Below, piece by piece: positions 26,353-34,593 of a stretch of 64,000 nt of DNA. The notes below the pieces were generated by a model. The model was not told where the DNA came from. It was given only the letters and a program-made list of their open reading frames with translations, and did not search any database. Within the stretch, counting starts at the first letter, position 1. The number at the start of each line of letters is the position of its first letter. Source of the stretch: Tabrizicola_A sp964393035 (GTDB taxonomy: Bacteria; Pseudomonadota; Alphaproteobacteria; Rhodobacterales; Rhodobacteraceae); assembly GCA_964393035.1 (NCBI GenBank), contig CAYMRX010000006.1, positions 62,001-126,000 on the forward strand. The letters are read 5' to 3'. The position numbers and the translations under genes were made by a program.

Positions 26353-27203
26353 GGTTATGTTGACAAATGGCGGAGCCAGAGGCGGATTGATGTGATGTCG
26401 ATGAACCCGAGGAAGCTTTCGGCGGTCTTGTCGTAGCGGGTGGCGACGCGGCGGGCGTTCTTTAGTTTATTGAAGCAGCGCTCGACGAGATTGCGCAGCT
26501 TGTAGAGCGAGCGGTCGACGGCAACGCGCAGTTTGCGGGATTTCCGCATCGGGATGACCGGCACTATATTCCGCGCTTCCATGGTTTTGCGAACGTTGTC
26601 AGAGTCATAACCGCGATCTGCGAGCAGGACGGACGGCTCGGGAAGGTTTTCGGCCATGACCAAATCGAAGCCAAGGTAGTCCGATGTCTGGCCCGGTGTG
26701 ATGTCCGATCTCATGGGCAGGCCCGCGCCGTTGACGCGGAGGTGGATCTTGGTCGTGAAGCCACCTCTTGAGCGGCCAAAACCTTGTCGCGGAGTCCCCC
26801 TTTAGCGCCCGCTGCCTTATGATGGGCGCGAACTACGGTGCTGTCGATCATCTGCAGGGCATCGGGAACCAGCCGACTTTCGTTCAGCGCGTCCATGATC
26901 TGCTCCCAGAGCCCAGCCAGCGTCCGGCGCCGGAACTGACGATAGACCGACGACCACTTGCCGAACTCTTCCGGTAGGTCGCGCCACGGCGATCCGGTGC
27001 GTGCGATCCAGAAAATTCCATCCAAAACAAGCCGATGATTCAGGGGTTTGCGTCCGTTCGGGGCGCGGGCGGCCAGAATGAAGCGCTCGTGAAACGCCCA
27101 TTCCTCGTCCGACATCAGGTCTCGTGCCAAGCTGGTCTCCATCGCAGATACCAGCTTGAATCACAATCAGCCCGCCCTGTGAATCCCTTTTGTCAACACG
27201 GCC
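26353..27203 (-). mobile_element. IS5-family (IS427-group) insertion sequence, apparently intact
   Basis: 851 bp. The terminal repeats are GGTTATGTTGACAAA on the left and, on the right reverse complement, GGCCGTGTTGACAAA (12 of 15 match). The flanks on both sides are TA, the 2-bp target duplication expected of the IS427 group. It carries a single transposase made by frameshifting. It separates gmhA from the polymerase gene. Confidence 0.8.
26355..27142 (-). CDS. IS427-group transposase made by -1 frameshift
   Basis: Two overlapping frames. The upstream one (27142-26711) holds the DUF4096-type N-terminus (LMSDEEWAFHERFILAARAP) and the first catalytic Asp (MIDSTVVRAHHKAAGAKGG). The downstream one (26714-26355 as an isolated frame) holds ADRGYDSD with the second Asp and LVERCFNKLKNARRVATRYD with the Glu. 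A slippery AAAGGGGG run (minus strand, plus coordinates 26796-26803) lets a -1 shift read KGGTPRQGFGRSRGGFTTKIH-type sequence straight into the second frame, the usual IS427-group arrangement. All three DDE residues are present, so the enzyme may be active. Confidence 0.82.
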
Positions 27204-27258
27204 TAGGTTATCTCAATTTGCAATGCCAAAACCCCATAGTTTCTCATAAAGTATCATC

Positions 27259-28299
27259 ATGTTGATTTACTTTATTCCATTCTTCTTGTTTCTTATACTG
27301 GCAGTGATTTCGCCAGTAACGCCTCAACTGCTCATGCGTGTAGCGTTAATAGTTTCTGTTGCTGGATGTGTTGTGTTTGTTGGATTTCGATTGAATTCCG
27401 ATTTTGACTTCATCAGCTATTTAAATATATTTAATCAAATTCAGCCGATTTCAGCGGGGTGGGATGCGTGGCTTAGTGGAGTGTCAGTTCTTTATCTTGA
27501 ACCAACATTTTCTTTTTTTGTTTCAGTATTCAAGGTGATTGCGTCAGAAATTTGGATTTTTCCGCTGGTGGCCCTCATCTCTCTTACGTTATATTACAAA
27601 GCATTTCTCCGGGTTTCCGCCTATCCCGCGACATCTTTCCTGTTGTACATTTGTGACGGATTTTATCTCAGAGAATTCACTCAAATGCGGTTTGGACTTG
27701 CAGCTGCGTTAGGACTTTTTAGCCTAGTTGCACTTTATGAGCGACGCAGATGGATGTTTCGCCTTTTTGCCGGGATGGCAGTTCTATTTCACTTTACCGC
27801 TTTGATGATTTTTGTTACAGAGTTTTGTATTAAAATTCTTTCATCCAAGAGGCGAGTTCAAATAGCGGCGACTCTTCTGTTTATTATGGTTTTAGCCGGT
27901 GTTTTTGATAGCCTTATTCCTTTTATTGTCAAGCTGGGTTTGGCGCCGCAGCGAATCCTTGATCATGTTAATACTGATGCTGCTGCACCTGTTTCGCGTG
28001 CATACATACTAATTTCATATGTTATTCTGATGTGGATGACTTTTATTTTTCATGAAAAAGATCGTCGTTTCTTCTGGGTTACAATCTATGCAATCTCATT
28101 TTCATTCCTTTGCATATTTTCAGGTTTTGATCTTTTGAGGCGGATTTCTTTCTATTTCAGTGTTTCATTATATATTGTCGCGGCGCAGCCTTGGACATTG
28201 CGACATTTGCCTTTCCTTCTCGCTGTTCTGGTGTTCTCAATAATGCTTTTGATCTCCAGGATGGAAATACTTCTTGAATATCAGAACTGGCTCATTTAA
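27259..28299 (+). CDS. EpsG/Wzy-like polysaccharide polymerase
   Basis: 346 residues with about nine or ten hydrophobic membrane segments. The family pattern GFRLNSDFDFISYLNIFN after the second helix, LEPTFSFFVSVFK, YKAFLRVSAYPATSFLLY and REFTQMRFGLAAALGLFSL (Arg-rich loop) agrees with the EpsG family, which includes O-antigen polymerases. It is strongly AT-rich against the following rhamnose genes, a common feature of wzy. As the only candidate polymerase in the locus beside Wzx and Wzz, a Wzy role is inferred. Confidence 0.78.
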   Translation: MLIYFIPFFLFLILAVISPVTPQLLMRVALIVSVAGCVVFVGFRLNSDFDFISYLNIFNQIQPISAGWDAWLSGVSVLYLEPTFSFFVSVFKVIASEIWIFPLVALISLTLYYKAFLRVSAYPATSFLLYICDGFYLREFTQMRFGLAAALGLFSLVALYERRRWMFRLFAGMAVLFHFTALMIFVTEFCIKILSSKRRVQIAATLLFIMVLAGVFDSLIPFIVKLGLAPQRILDHVNTDAAAPVSRAYILISYVILMWMTFIFHEKDRRFFWVTIYAISFSFLCIFSGFDLLRRISFYFSVSLYIVAAQPWTLRHLPFLLAVLVFSIMLLISRMEILLEYQNWLI

Positions 28300-28442
28300 T
28301 TGAAAATTAATCGCGTCATGAGCCATAAATGCAACTAATAGGCGCGGTTGCTTTCTGCTGCGTAGGTGACATTATGTGTCTTAAAGAATATGATTTTAGA
28401 AAAACACAGTCGTTCCACCCATCTGTGTAAGGTAGCTAAGAA

Positions 28443-29021
28443 GTGGCCCAGAATTGTTTTATTGAACAGACCGCCCTGCCTGGGGTGGTGATTTTGACCC
28501 CAAAGCGTTTCGGCGACGACCGGGGCTGGTTTTCCGAGACCTGGAATGCCGCGCGCATGGCGGCGGCGGGGCTGGATCTCGCCTTCGTGCAGGACAACCA
28601 CTCGATGTCGGGTGCGGTGGGCACCTTGCGGGGCCTGCATTACCAGCGCCCGCCCCATGCGCAGGACAAGCTGGTCCGCTGCACGCGCGGCGCGATCTTC
28701 GATGTGGCGGTGGATATCCGACGCGGCAGCCCGACCTATGGCCAATGGGTCGGCGTCGATCTGACCGCCCAGAACGGCAAACAGCTTCTGGTGCCCAAGG
28801 GGTTCTTGCACGGCTTTGTCACCCGCCTGCCCGACACCGAAGTGCAATACAAATGCACCGATCTTTACGCCCCCGACTGTGACGGCGCGATCCGCTGGGA
28901 CGACCCCACCATCGGCATCGACTGGGGCCTTTCGGCCGCGCCGATCCTCTCGGCCAAGGACGCCACCGCGCCCCTGCTGGCCGGTTTCGACAGCCCCTTT
29001 GTCTGGGAGGGCGTCGAATGA
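28443..29021 (+). CDS. rfbC: dTDP-4-dehydrorhamnose 3,5-epimerase
   Basis: 192 residues, cupin fold. FGDDRGWFSETWN, VQDNHSMS, GTLRGLHYQRPPHAQDKLVRC with the catalytic His, and PKGFLHGFVT are diagnostic. It epimerises C-3 and C-5 of dTDP-4-keto-6-deoxyglucose. Start GTG at 28443. GC content rises sharply from here on, suggesting a different origin from the polymerase gene. ATGA overlap with rfbB. Confidence 0.93.
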   Translation: MAQNCFIEQTALPGVVILTPKRFGDDRGWFSETWNAARMAAAGLDLAFVQDNHSMSGAVGTLRGLHYQRPPHAQDKLVRCTRGAIFDVAVDIRRGSPTYGQWVGVDLTAQNGKQLLVPKGFLHGFVTRLPDTEVQYKCTDLYAPDCDGAIRWDDPTIGIDWGLSAAPILSAKDATAPLLAGFDSPFVWEGVE

Positions 29022-30058
29022 AGATCCTCGTCACCGGAGGCGCCGGCTTCATCGGCTCGGCCGTGGTGCGGCTTGCCGTGGCGCGCGGGCATGAGGTGGT
29101 GAACCTTGACGCGCTGACCTATGCCGCCTGTCTCGACAATGTAGCCAGCGTCGCCGGATCGAACCTTTACTCCTTTGAGCAGGCCGATATCCGCGACCGC
29201 GCCGCGCTGGACCGCATCTTTGCCACCCACCGCCCCGATGCGGTGATGCATCTGGCCGCAGAATCCCACGTCGACCGCAGCATCGACGGGCCGGGGGCCT
29301 TTATCGAAACCAATGTGACCGGCACCTACAACATGCTGGAAGCCGCCCGCGCCTATTGGGTGGCGCAGGGTCGCCCCGATGCGTTCCGTTTTCACCACAT
29401 CTCTACCGATGAGGTGTTCGGCTCTCTGGGCCCCACGGGCAAGTTCACCGAAGACACGCCTTACGACCCGCGCAGCCCCTATTCGGCCTCCAAGGCCGCA
29501 AGCGACCATCTGGTGCGCGCCTGGGGCGAGACCTATGGCCTGCCGGTCGTTCTGACCAATTGCTCCAACAATTACGGCCCCTACCACTTTCCCGAAAAGC
29601 TGATCCCGGTGGTTATCCTGAACGCGCTGCAAGGCAAGCCCATCCCGGTCTACGGCGCGGGCGAAAATGTGCGCGACTGGCTTTATGTCGAAGATCACGC
29701 CGACGCGCTCTTGCTCGTCTTGGAACAGGGCAGGCTCGGCCGCAGCTACAACATCGGCGGCGAGAATGAGCGGCGCAACATCGACCTTGTCCGCACCATC
29801 TGCGCCATTCTGGACAGGAAGCGGCCAAAGACAGGCTCTTACGCCGACCAGATCACCTTTGTCACCGACCGCCCCGGCCATGATGCCCGCTATGCCATTG
29901 ATCCCACCCGCATCCGCGAGGAGTTGGGCTGGCGGCCCAGCGTGACAGTGGAAGAGGGGCTTGAACGCACGGTCGACTGGTATCTGAACAACGAAGCCTG
30001 GTGGAAACCCCTGCAGGACCGCGCCGGAGTGGGCGTGCGGCTGGGGGTTACGACATGA
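29018..30058 (+). CDS. rfbB: dTDP-glucose 4,6-dehydratase
   Basis: 346 residues, extended SDR. GGAGFIGSAVVRL at 7-19, HLAAESHVDRSIDGP, HISTDEVFGSLG with the catalytic Asp-Glu pair and YSASKAASDHLVRA with Tyr/Lys near 149-153 are textbook RmlB features. It makes dTDP-4-keto-6-deoxyglucose. Coupled by 4-base overlaps on both sides. Confidence 0.95.
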   Translation: MKILVTGGAGFIGSAVVRLAVARGHEVVNLDALTYAACLDNVASVAGSNLYSFEQADIRDRAALDRIFATHRPDAVMHLAAESHVDRSIDGPGAFIETNVTGTYNMLEAARAYWVAQGRPDAFRFHHISTDEVFGSLGPTGKFTEDTPYDPRSPYSASKAASDHLVRAWGETYGLPVVLTNCSNNYGPYHFPEKLIPVVILNALQGKPIPVYGAGENVRDWLYVEDHADALLLVLEQGRLGRSYNIGGENERRNIDLVRTICAILDRKRPKTGSYADQITFVTDRPGHDARYAIDPTRIREELGWRPSVTVEEGLERTVDWYLNNEAWWKPLQDRAGVGVRLGVTT

Positions 30059-30909
30059 AGGTTCTGGTCTTTGGCCAGACCGGCCAAGTTGCCCGCGAAC
30101 TGGCCCGGCGTTGCCCGGCGGGGGTTTCGGCCCGGTTTCTGGGCCGCGATCAGGCCGATCTGATGCACCCCGCCGCCTGCGCCGCCGCGATTGCCGATTG
30201 CGACGTGGTCATCAACGCCGCCGCCTGGACGGCTGTGGACAGGGCCGAAACCGAAGAGGCGGCCGCCACGGTGGTCAATGGCGCGGCCCCGACCGCCATG
30301 GCGCAAAGATGCGCCGCCCTGGGCCTGCCCTTCCTGCATGTCTCAACCGATTATGTCTTTGACGGCAGCGGCAACGCCCCCTTCCGCCCCGATCACCCGA
30401 CCGCCCCCCTTGGGGCCTATGGTCGGTCGAAACTGGCCGGAGAACAGGGCGTTCTGGCCGCCTGGGGCCGCGCGCTCATCCTGCGCACCTCATGGGTGGT
30501 CTCGGCCCATGGCACCAATTTCGTGAAAACCATGCTGCGGCTTGGCCGCGAGCGTGACAGTCTGAATGTCGTCGCCGACCAGATCGGTGGACCAACCCCG
30601 GCGGCGGCGATTGCAGATGCGCTTTTCACCACCGCAACGGCGATGACCCAAGGCGCGCCGGGCGGCATCCATCACTTTGCGGGCGCCCCTGACACCTCAT
30701 GGGCGGGCTTTGCGCGGCAGATCATGGCCCGGGCCGGGCTGGCCTGCCAGATCACCGACATCCCCTCCTCGGCCTACCCGACCCCGGCCCGCCGCCCGCT
30801 CAATTCGCGGCTGGATTGCACCGGCTTTACTGCCGCCTTCGGCCTGCCCCGGCCCGATTGGCGCGCGGGCCTTGATGACATTTTGCAGGAGCTTTCCCAT
30901 GCAGCGTAA
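30055..30909 (+). CDS. rfbD: dTDP-4-dehydrorhamnose reductase
   Basis: 284 residues. MKVLVFGQTGQVARELA (Rossmann), VVINAAAWTAVDRAE, HVSTDYVFDGSG, YGRSKLAGEQ with catalytic Tyr/Lys and LRTSWVVSAHGTNFVKTML define RmlD. It reduces the 4-keto group with NAD(P)H to give dTDP-L-rhamnose. The ATG at 30055 overlaps the rfbB stop; an in-frame ATG at 30001 lies inside rfbB. It overlaps rfbA by 11 bases. Confidence 0.94.
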   Translation: MKVLVFGQTGQVARELARRCPAGVSARFLGRDQADLMHPAACAAAIADCDVVINAAAWTAVDRAETEEAAATVVNGAAPTAMAQRCAALGLPFLHVSTDYVFDGSGNAPFRPDHPTAPLGAYGRSKLAGEQGVLAAWGRALILRTSWVVSAHGTNFVKTMLRLGRERDSLNVVADQIGGPTPAAAIADALFTTATAMTQGAPGGIHHFAGAPDTSWAGFARQIMARAGLACQITDIPSSAYPTPARRPLNSRLDCTGFTAAFGLPRPDWRAGLDDILQELSHAA

Positions 30910-31780
30910 GGGCATCATTCTGGCCGGCGGTTCCGGCACCCGGCTTTGGCCGATCACCATGGGCGTCTCGAAACAGCTTTTGCCAATCTATGACAAACCG
31001 ATGGTCTATTACCCCCTCTCGGTGCTGATGCTGGCCGGCATCCGCGAGATTGCCATCATCACCACGCCCGAGGATCAGACCCAGTTCCAGCGCCTTTTGG
31101 GCGATGGGGCGCAATGGGGCGTTTCGCTCACATGGATCGTGCAGCCCTCACCCGACGGGCTGGCGCAGGCCTATCTTCTGGCGCGCGACTTCCTGAACGG
31201 CGCGCCCTCGACGATGGTCTTGGGCGACAATATCTTCTTTGGCCACGGCCTGCCGGAAATCCTCGCCAGCGCCTCGGCACGTGACACAGGCGGCACGGTG
31301 TTCGGCTATCGGGTGTCCGACCCAGAACGCTATGGCGTGGTGGATTTCGACCGCGACGGCACCGTGAAGGCAATCATCGAAAAGCCCGCACAGCCACCGT
31401 CAAACTTCGCGGTGACCGGACTTTACTTCCTCGACGGCCGCGCGCCCGATCTGGCGGCCCGCGTCAAACCCTCACCGCGTGGCGAGTTGGAAATCGTCGA
31501 TCTTCTGGAGTTCTACCGCGCCGAAGGTGCCTTGCAGGTGGAAAAGATGGGCCGCGGCTTTGCCTGGCTTGACACCGGCACGCATGGCAGCCTGCTTGAT
31601 GCCGGCAACTTCGTGCGCACCCTGACCGAACGGCAGGGCCAGCAGGTCGGCTGCCCCGATGAAATCGCCTATCGACTGGGCTGGATCACCCCCACCGAAC
31701 TCGCCGCCCGCGCCGAAATCTTCCGCAAGAACGACTATGGCCAGTATTTGAAGCGCATTCTGATCGAGCAAGAAGTATAG
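30899..31780 (+). CDS. rfbA: Glucose-1-phosphate thymidylyltransferase
   Basis: 293 residues, the usual RmlA length. IILAGGSGTRLWPITMGVSK (nucleotide loop), KQLLPIYDKPMVYYPLSVL, VLGDNIFFGHGL and YGVVDFDRDGTVKAIIEKP are diagnostic. It makes dTDP-glucose from dTTP and glucose-1-phosphate, the first step of the rhamnose route. A longer frame starting at 30677 lies wholly inside rfbD and is rejected. Confidence 0.95.
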   Translation: MQRKGIILAGGSGTRLWPITMGVSKQLLPIYDKPMVYYPLSVLMLAGIREIAIITTPEDQTQFQRLLGDGAQWGVSLTWIVQPSPDGLAQAYLLARDFLNGAPSTMVLGDNIFFGHGLPEILASASARDTGGTVFGYRVSDPERYGVVDFDRDGTVKAIIEKPAQPPSNFAVTGLYFLDGRAPDLAARVKPSPRGELEIVDLLEFYRAEGALQVEKMGRGFAWLDTGTHGSLLDAGNFVRTLTERQGQQVGCPDEIAYRLGWITPTELAARAEIFRKNDYGQYLKRILIEQEV

Positions 31781-31829
31781 CGGCGGTTAAATGCTAAGGC
31801 TACCGTCAAACAGTCGCACGAAAACCTGA

Positions 31830-32645
31830 ATGGATGGCCTGTTCTTTATATCATCCAAGCTCATCTGGTTTCTCGTTCGCCCAGAAACTCTGCTTGTTTT
31901 TGCCTTTACCCTTGGCTGGTTACTCGCGCACTTAGGTAAGGTGCGGCTAGGTAAGTCGTTTGATTTGGTTTCGATTCTTGCATTTTGCTTGATCGCAGTT
32001 TTTCCAATCGGTGACGCTTTCCTGCGCCCTCTGGAGAAGACCTACCCAACTGAGCCCGAAGTTAGGAAAGTTGCTGGCATTGTCGTGCTCGGCGGCGGCG
32101 AAAGCGACATTCAATCCAACGTTTGGTCACAGCCCAATACCGGCGATGCAGGCGATCGTTTCATAACGGCGCTTGCCTTGGCCCATCAGCACCCTGAAGC
32201 CATTGTTCTCTTTACTGGGGGCAGCGGTCGACTGATGGGTGGAGCATCTGGCGCGGATATCGCCCGCGACATCTTCCTCGGAGCGGGCTTAGACAAAAGC
32301 CGTTTGATCTTGGAAGGCGCCTCTCGAAACACTGCCGAAAATGCCACGATGTCTTTAGAGCTTATCCCGGACAACCTCGACGGCGATTGGCTATTGGTCA
32401 CCAGCGCGTTTCACATGAGAAGGGCGGTCGCCAGTTTCTGCGCCGCGGGTTGGCGAAACATCGTGCCGTGGCCGACAGACTACCGTACCGGTGGGTTTGT
32501 CGACAGGATCGGCTGGAATTTTGCACTGAATTTGCACGAACTGAATGTTGGGGTGAGGGAGTGGATCGGCTTGGCCGCCTACAGCCTCACCAGAAGAACT
32601 TCTGACGCAATTGAAGTTTCAGACTGCTTGGCGGTCAAACAGTAG
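31830..32645 (+). CDS. YdcF/ElyC-family (DUF218) membrane protein
   Basis: 271 residues. Two N-terminal membrane segments (about 8-30 and 44-64), then the DUF218 domain: GIVVLGGGESD, VLFTGGSGRLMGG, LILEGASRNTAENA and LLVTSAFHMRRAVASF. ElyC/SanA relatives act in envelope biogenesis, in Escherichia coli in undecaprenyl-phosphate-linked steps, but their chemistry is unsettled. Its place right after the rhamnose genes suggests a part in polymer or lipid-carrier metabolism; this is inferred. Confidence 0.8.
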   Translation: MDGLFFISSKLIWFLVRPETLLVFAFTLGWLLAHLGKVRLGKSFDLVSILAFCLIAVFPIGDAFLRPLEKTYPTEPEVRKVAGIVVLGGGESDIQSNVWSQPNTGDAGDRFITALALAHQHPEAIVLFTGGSGRLMGGASGADIARDIFLGAGLDKSRLILEGASRNTAENATMSLELIPDNLDGDWLLVTSAFHMRRAVASFCAAGWRNIVPWPTDYRTGGFVDRIGWNFALNLHELNVGVREWIGLAAYSLTRRTSDAIEVSDCLAVKQ

Positions 32646-32684
32646 GCAAAAATGATCAATTTTTTGTCGTAAGTGTTTTCCCCT

Positions 32685-33623
32685 TCAGAACTGCGAGTTC
32701 TGAGCCGAGCGCGATAGGGCGCTCAGTGAACCTCTCCCCTGCCAGACATTGTGTTCCGCCGCCTCGACGTATCGAAGGAGCGTCTGCGGCGACTTCCATC
32801 CGCCTGCCCTCATGATCGCGATGCCGTCGTAACCGAGGCAAAGTAGGTCCTGCGCTGCGCCGACCCTCATAGAGTGGCCGCTGAAGAGCTTTGCCTCTTC
32901 CTTCGGAATGCCCGCCCTCTCCGCGGTTTCAGACACAACCCGCCTCACGGTCATGTCTGTCACTGCGCGGTCCACGGCCTTGCCGTGATAGACCGGGCAA
33001 AACAGCATTTCAGTGTCGATTGCGCGTTTATCCAGCCACTCCCTGACCAAGTCCGCGGTGTCACGAGACGTGAATGCCAGCCGACCGTAACCAAAGGGGT
33101 CCGCCTTACTGCGGCGGATGATGGCCTTGATGGTCCCGTCGCTGCGAAACTCCAAGTCGTCGATGCGCAGGGCAACGAGTTCGGACCGCCTCGTCAAGAG
33201 CTCATACCCAACAGAAATCATTGCCCTGTTTCTCAGGCCGATCAGATTGTCGGGCTGAGCTTCCAAAAAACGTTTCAAGTAATTTGATGTCAGGCCCTTC
33301 GCCTGCTTCGGTCGGGCAAATTTTGATCGCCTGACCCTCCTGAACGCCAACCTGACGTCTTCATCATCCGTCGGATCTGACAGGCCTAAGAGCTTGTGCA
33401 CCCTGCGGATCGCGTGAAGTCGTCGCTCGATGGTGTTCATCGCGCAAATCTGCGCCTCCTCCTCCATGAACGCGATAATTGAGCCGCGCCCCGCCGGGAT
33501 CGGCAGTGCCTCGTTGCGCGCGCACCACCTCGCAAATGCCTCGAAGTCCGCCTTGTAGCCGCGGATGGTCGCGGGCGCGTAGGCGCCCTCGAGACGCTTG
33601 AAGTTTTCTCGCCAGTCTTGCAT
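32685..33623 (-). CDS. Tyrosine recombinase/integrase
   Basis: 312 residues. SAM-like N-terminal core-binding domain (about 12-100; YAPATIRGYKADFEAFARWC), catalytic domain with Arg I in LLTRRSELVALR, HxxR box in LFSGHSMRVGAAQDL, Trp in AGGWKSPQTLLRY and the nucleophile Tyr in that last motif. All active-site residues are visible, so it is probably functional. The frame is open to 33812, but the ATG at 33623 is preferred because it gives the family N-terminus and clears the divergent regulator gene. It sits at the downstream edge of the polysaccharide island. Confidence 0.85.
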   Translation of the reverse strand: MQDWRENFKRLEGAYAPATIRGYKADFEAFARWCARNEALPIPAGRGSIIAFMEEEAQICAMNTIERRLHAIRRVHKLLGLSDPTDDEDVRLAFRRVRRSKFARPKQAKGLTSNYLKRFLEAQPDNLIGLRNRAMISVGYELLTRRSELVALRIDDLEFRSDGTIKAIIRRSKADPFGYGRLAFTSRDTADLVREWLDKRAIDTEMLFCPVYHGKAVDRAVTDMTVRRVVSETAERAGIPKEEAKLFSGHSMRVGAAQDLLCLGYDGIAIMRAGGWKSPQTLLRYVEAAEHNVWQGRGSLSALSRSAQNSQF

Positions 33624-33653
33624 ACTAACAGTCCAATATTGAAACGTATATGT

Positions 33654-33664
33654 CCCATAATGGG
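33654..33664. promoter_or_regulatory. Palindrome between the integrase and XRE genes, candidate operator
   Basis: CCCAT-A-ATGGG, a perfect 5-bp inverted repeat around one base, between the divergent start codons at 33623 (minus) and 33686 (plus). An XRE-family protein binding here could repress both genes, as in phage-like switches. No second copy was found nearby. Confidence 0.45.
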
Positions 33665-33685
33665 TCATTCTGGAAAGTCTGTCAA

Positions 33686-33931
33686 GTGCTTCATCCGAGC
33701 CAGGTACGCGCCGCGAGGGCATCGCTTGGTTGGTCAGCAGACCAATTGGCTGCACATTGTGGTCTCTCGCGAAAGACGGTCCAGCGGATAGAGACCGCAT
33801 CAGATCTTCCAAACATCACGCTCGCGACACTCAACATCATCAAGAGCAGCCTTGAAGCCCACGGCATCGAGTTCATCACCGCACCCGACGGATCCCCCGG
33901 CATCGTGATTAGATCCCCCTCAAAAACTTAG
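33686..33931 (+). CDS. XRE-family helix-turn-helix regulator
   Basis: 81 residues. LHPSQVRAARASLGWSADQL continues with AAHCGLSRKTVQRIETASDL, a canonical HTH_3 motif, and then a C-terminal beta-hairpin (GIEFITAPDGSPGIVIR). Many small chromosomal and mobile-element regulators share exactly this start, so the GTG at 33686 (GGAAAG about 10 bases upstream) is preferred to the ATG at 33650, which would put the palindrome inside the gene. Divergent from the integrase; a regulator of it is inferred. Confidence 0.75.
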   Translation: MLHPSQVRAARASLGWSADQLAAHCGLSRKTVQRIETASDLPNITLATLNIIKSSLEAHGIEFITAPDGSPGIVIRSPSKT

Positions 33932-34044
33932 CTAATACGCCGCCTCAGCCCGCGCAAACTTTGCAAACCGCTACCTATAGTAGCCACCCTTTTCGAAACC
34001 ACTAGATTTGAGATATAGTGTCGCCACGCATTATGGAGAGCGTG

Positions 34045-34593
34045 ATGACCGCAACCCCTCCCAAAACACCGTCTGAGCTCGACAATGCCGGGCTCGATAC
34101 ACTCCTGCCCGACGAAGACGTAGAAGCCTTCAAGGCATTCCGAGACAGCCTGCTCGAGGAATTCGCGCCGGAGGGCGCTTATCAGTCGATCCTCGCCATG
34201 AACCTCGTCGCAATCGAGTGGGACATCGCGCGGCACCGACGCCTCATGGCGGCCACCCTGCGCGAAGAGTTTCGCCGCCAATCCCTCGGGGTCAGGGATT
34301 ACGGAGCGCCCGGCAAGGCAATGTCCCACATCACCCGCCCTGACGATCTTTCATTTGGACGTGGGATCTTGGCGGGGTCGCGGGATACCATCCCCGTCCT
34401 GGCCAAGTCCGGCGTCACTCTGTCGGAGATCACGGCCGCGGCAATGTCGTCCCGGCTCGACAACGTCGCCTACCACGAGGGCCGCATGGCCGACTTGGAG
34501 CGCCGCCGCCGCTCACTGAGGGAGGATTACGAGCGGCTGAAGGCCAGGAGGAAGCCGCCCGAGGGCATCGAAGACGCGGTGGAGGTCCTCTGA
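34045..34593 (+). CDS. Conserved hypothetical protein, first of a coupled pair
   Basis: 182 residues, function unknown. The segment LLPDEDVEAFKAFRDSLLEE with FAPEGAYQSILAMNLVAIEW, followed by an Arg-rich helix, resembles the middle part of the widespread NALKSTGP-type proteins of unknown function, whose N-terminal motif appears instead in the next gene. The C-terminal third is a charged helical region (RMADLERRRRSLREDYERLK). Start at ATG 34045 with GGAGAG 5 bases upstream; alternatives at 34018 and 34033. The stop overlaps the next ATG (TGATG). Confidence 0.65.
   Translation: MTATPPKTPSELDNAGLDTLLPDEDVEAFKAFRDSLLEEFAPEGAYQSILAMNLVAIEWDIARHRRLMAATLREEFRRQSLGVRDYGAPGKAMSHITRPDDLSFGRGILAGSRDTIPVLAKSGVTLSEITAAAMSSRLDNVAYHEGRMADLERRRRSLREDYERLKARRKPPEGIEDAVEVL

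Noticed and set aside
26351..27211. 8-bp direct repeat TAGGTTAT at both sides of the IS427-group element as target duplication
   Set aside because: The inverted ends fit better if the element starts at 26353, leaving TA on each side, the normal duplication for this group. The extra six bases on the left are then the IS end itself.
28865..29881. Long minus-strand frame (338 codons) opposite rfbB
   Set aside because: Antisense shadow of a GC-rich gene; the plus-strand frame has all RmlB motifs.
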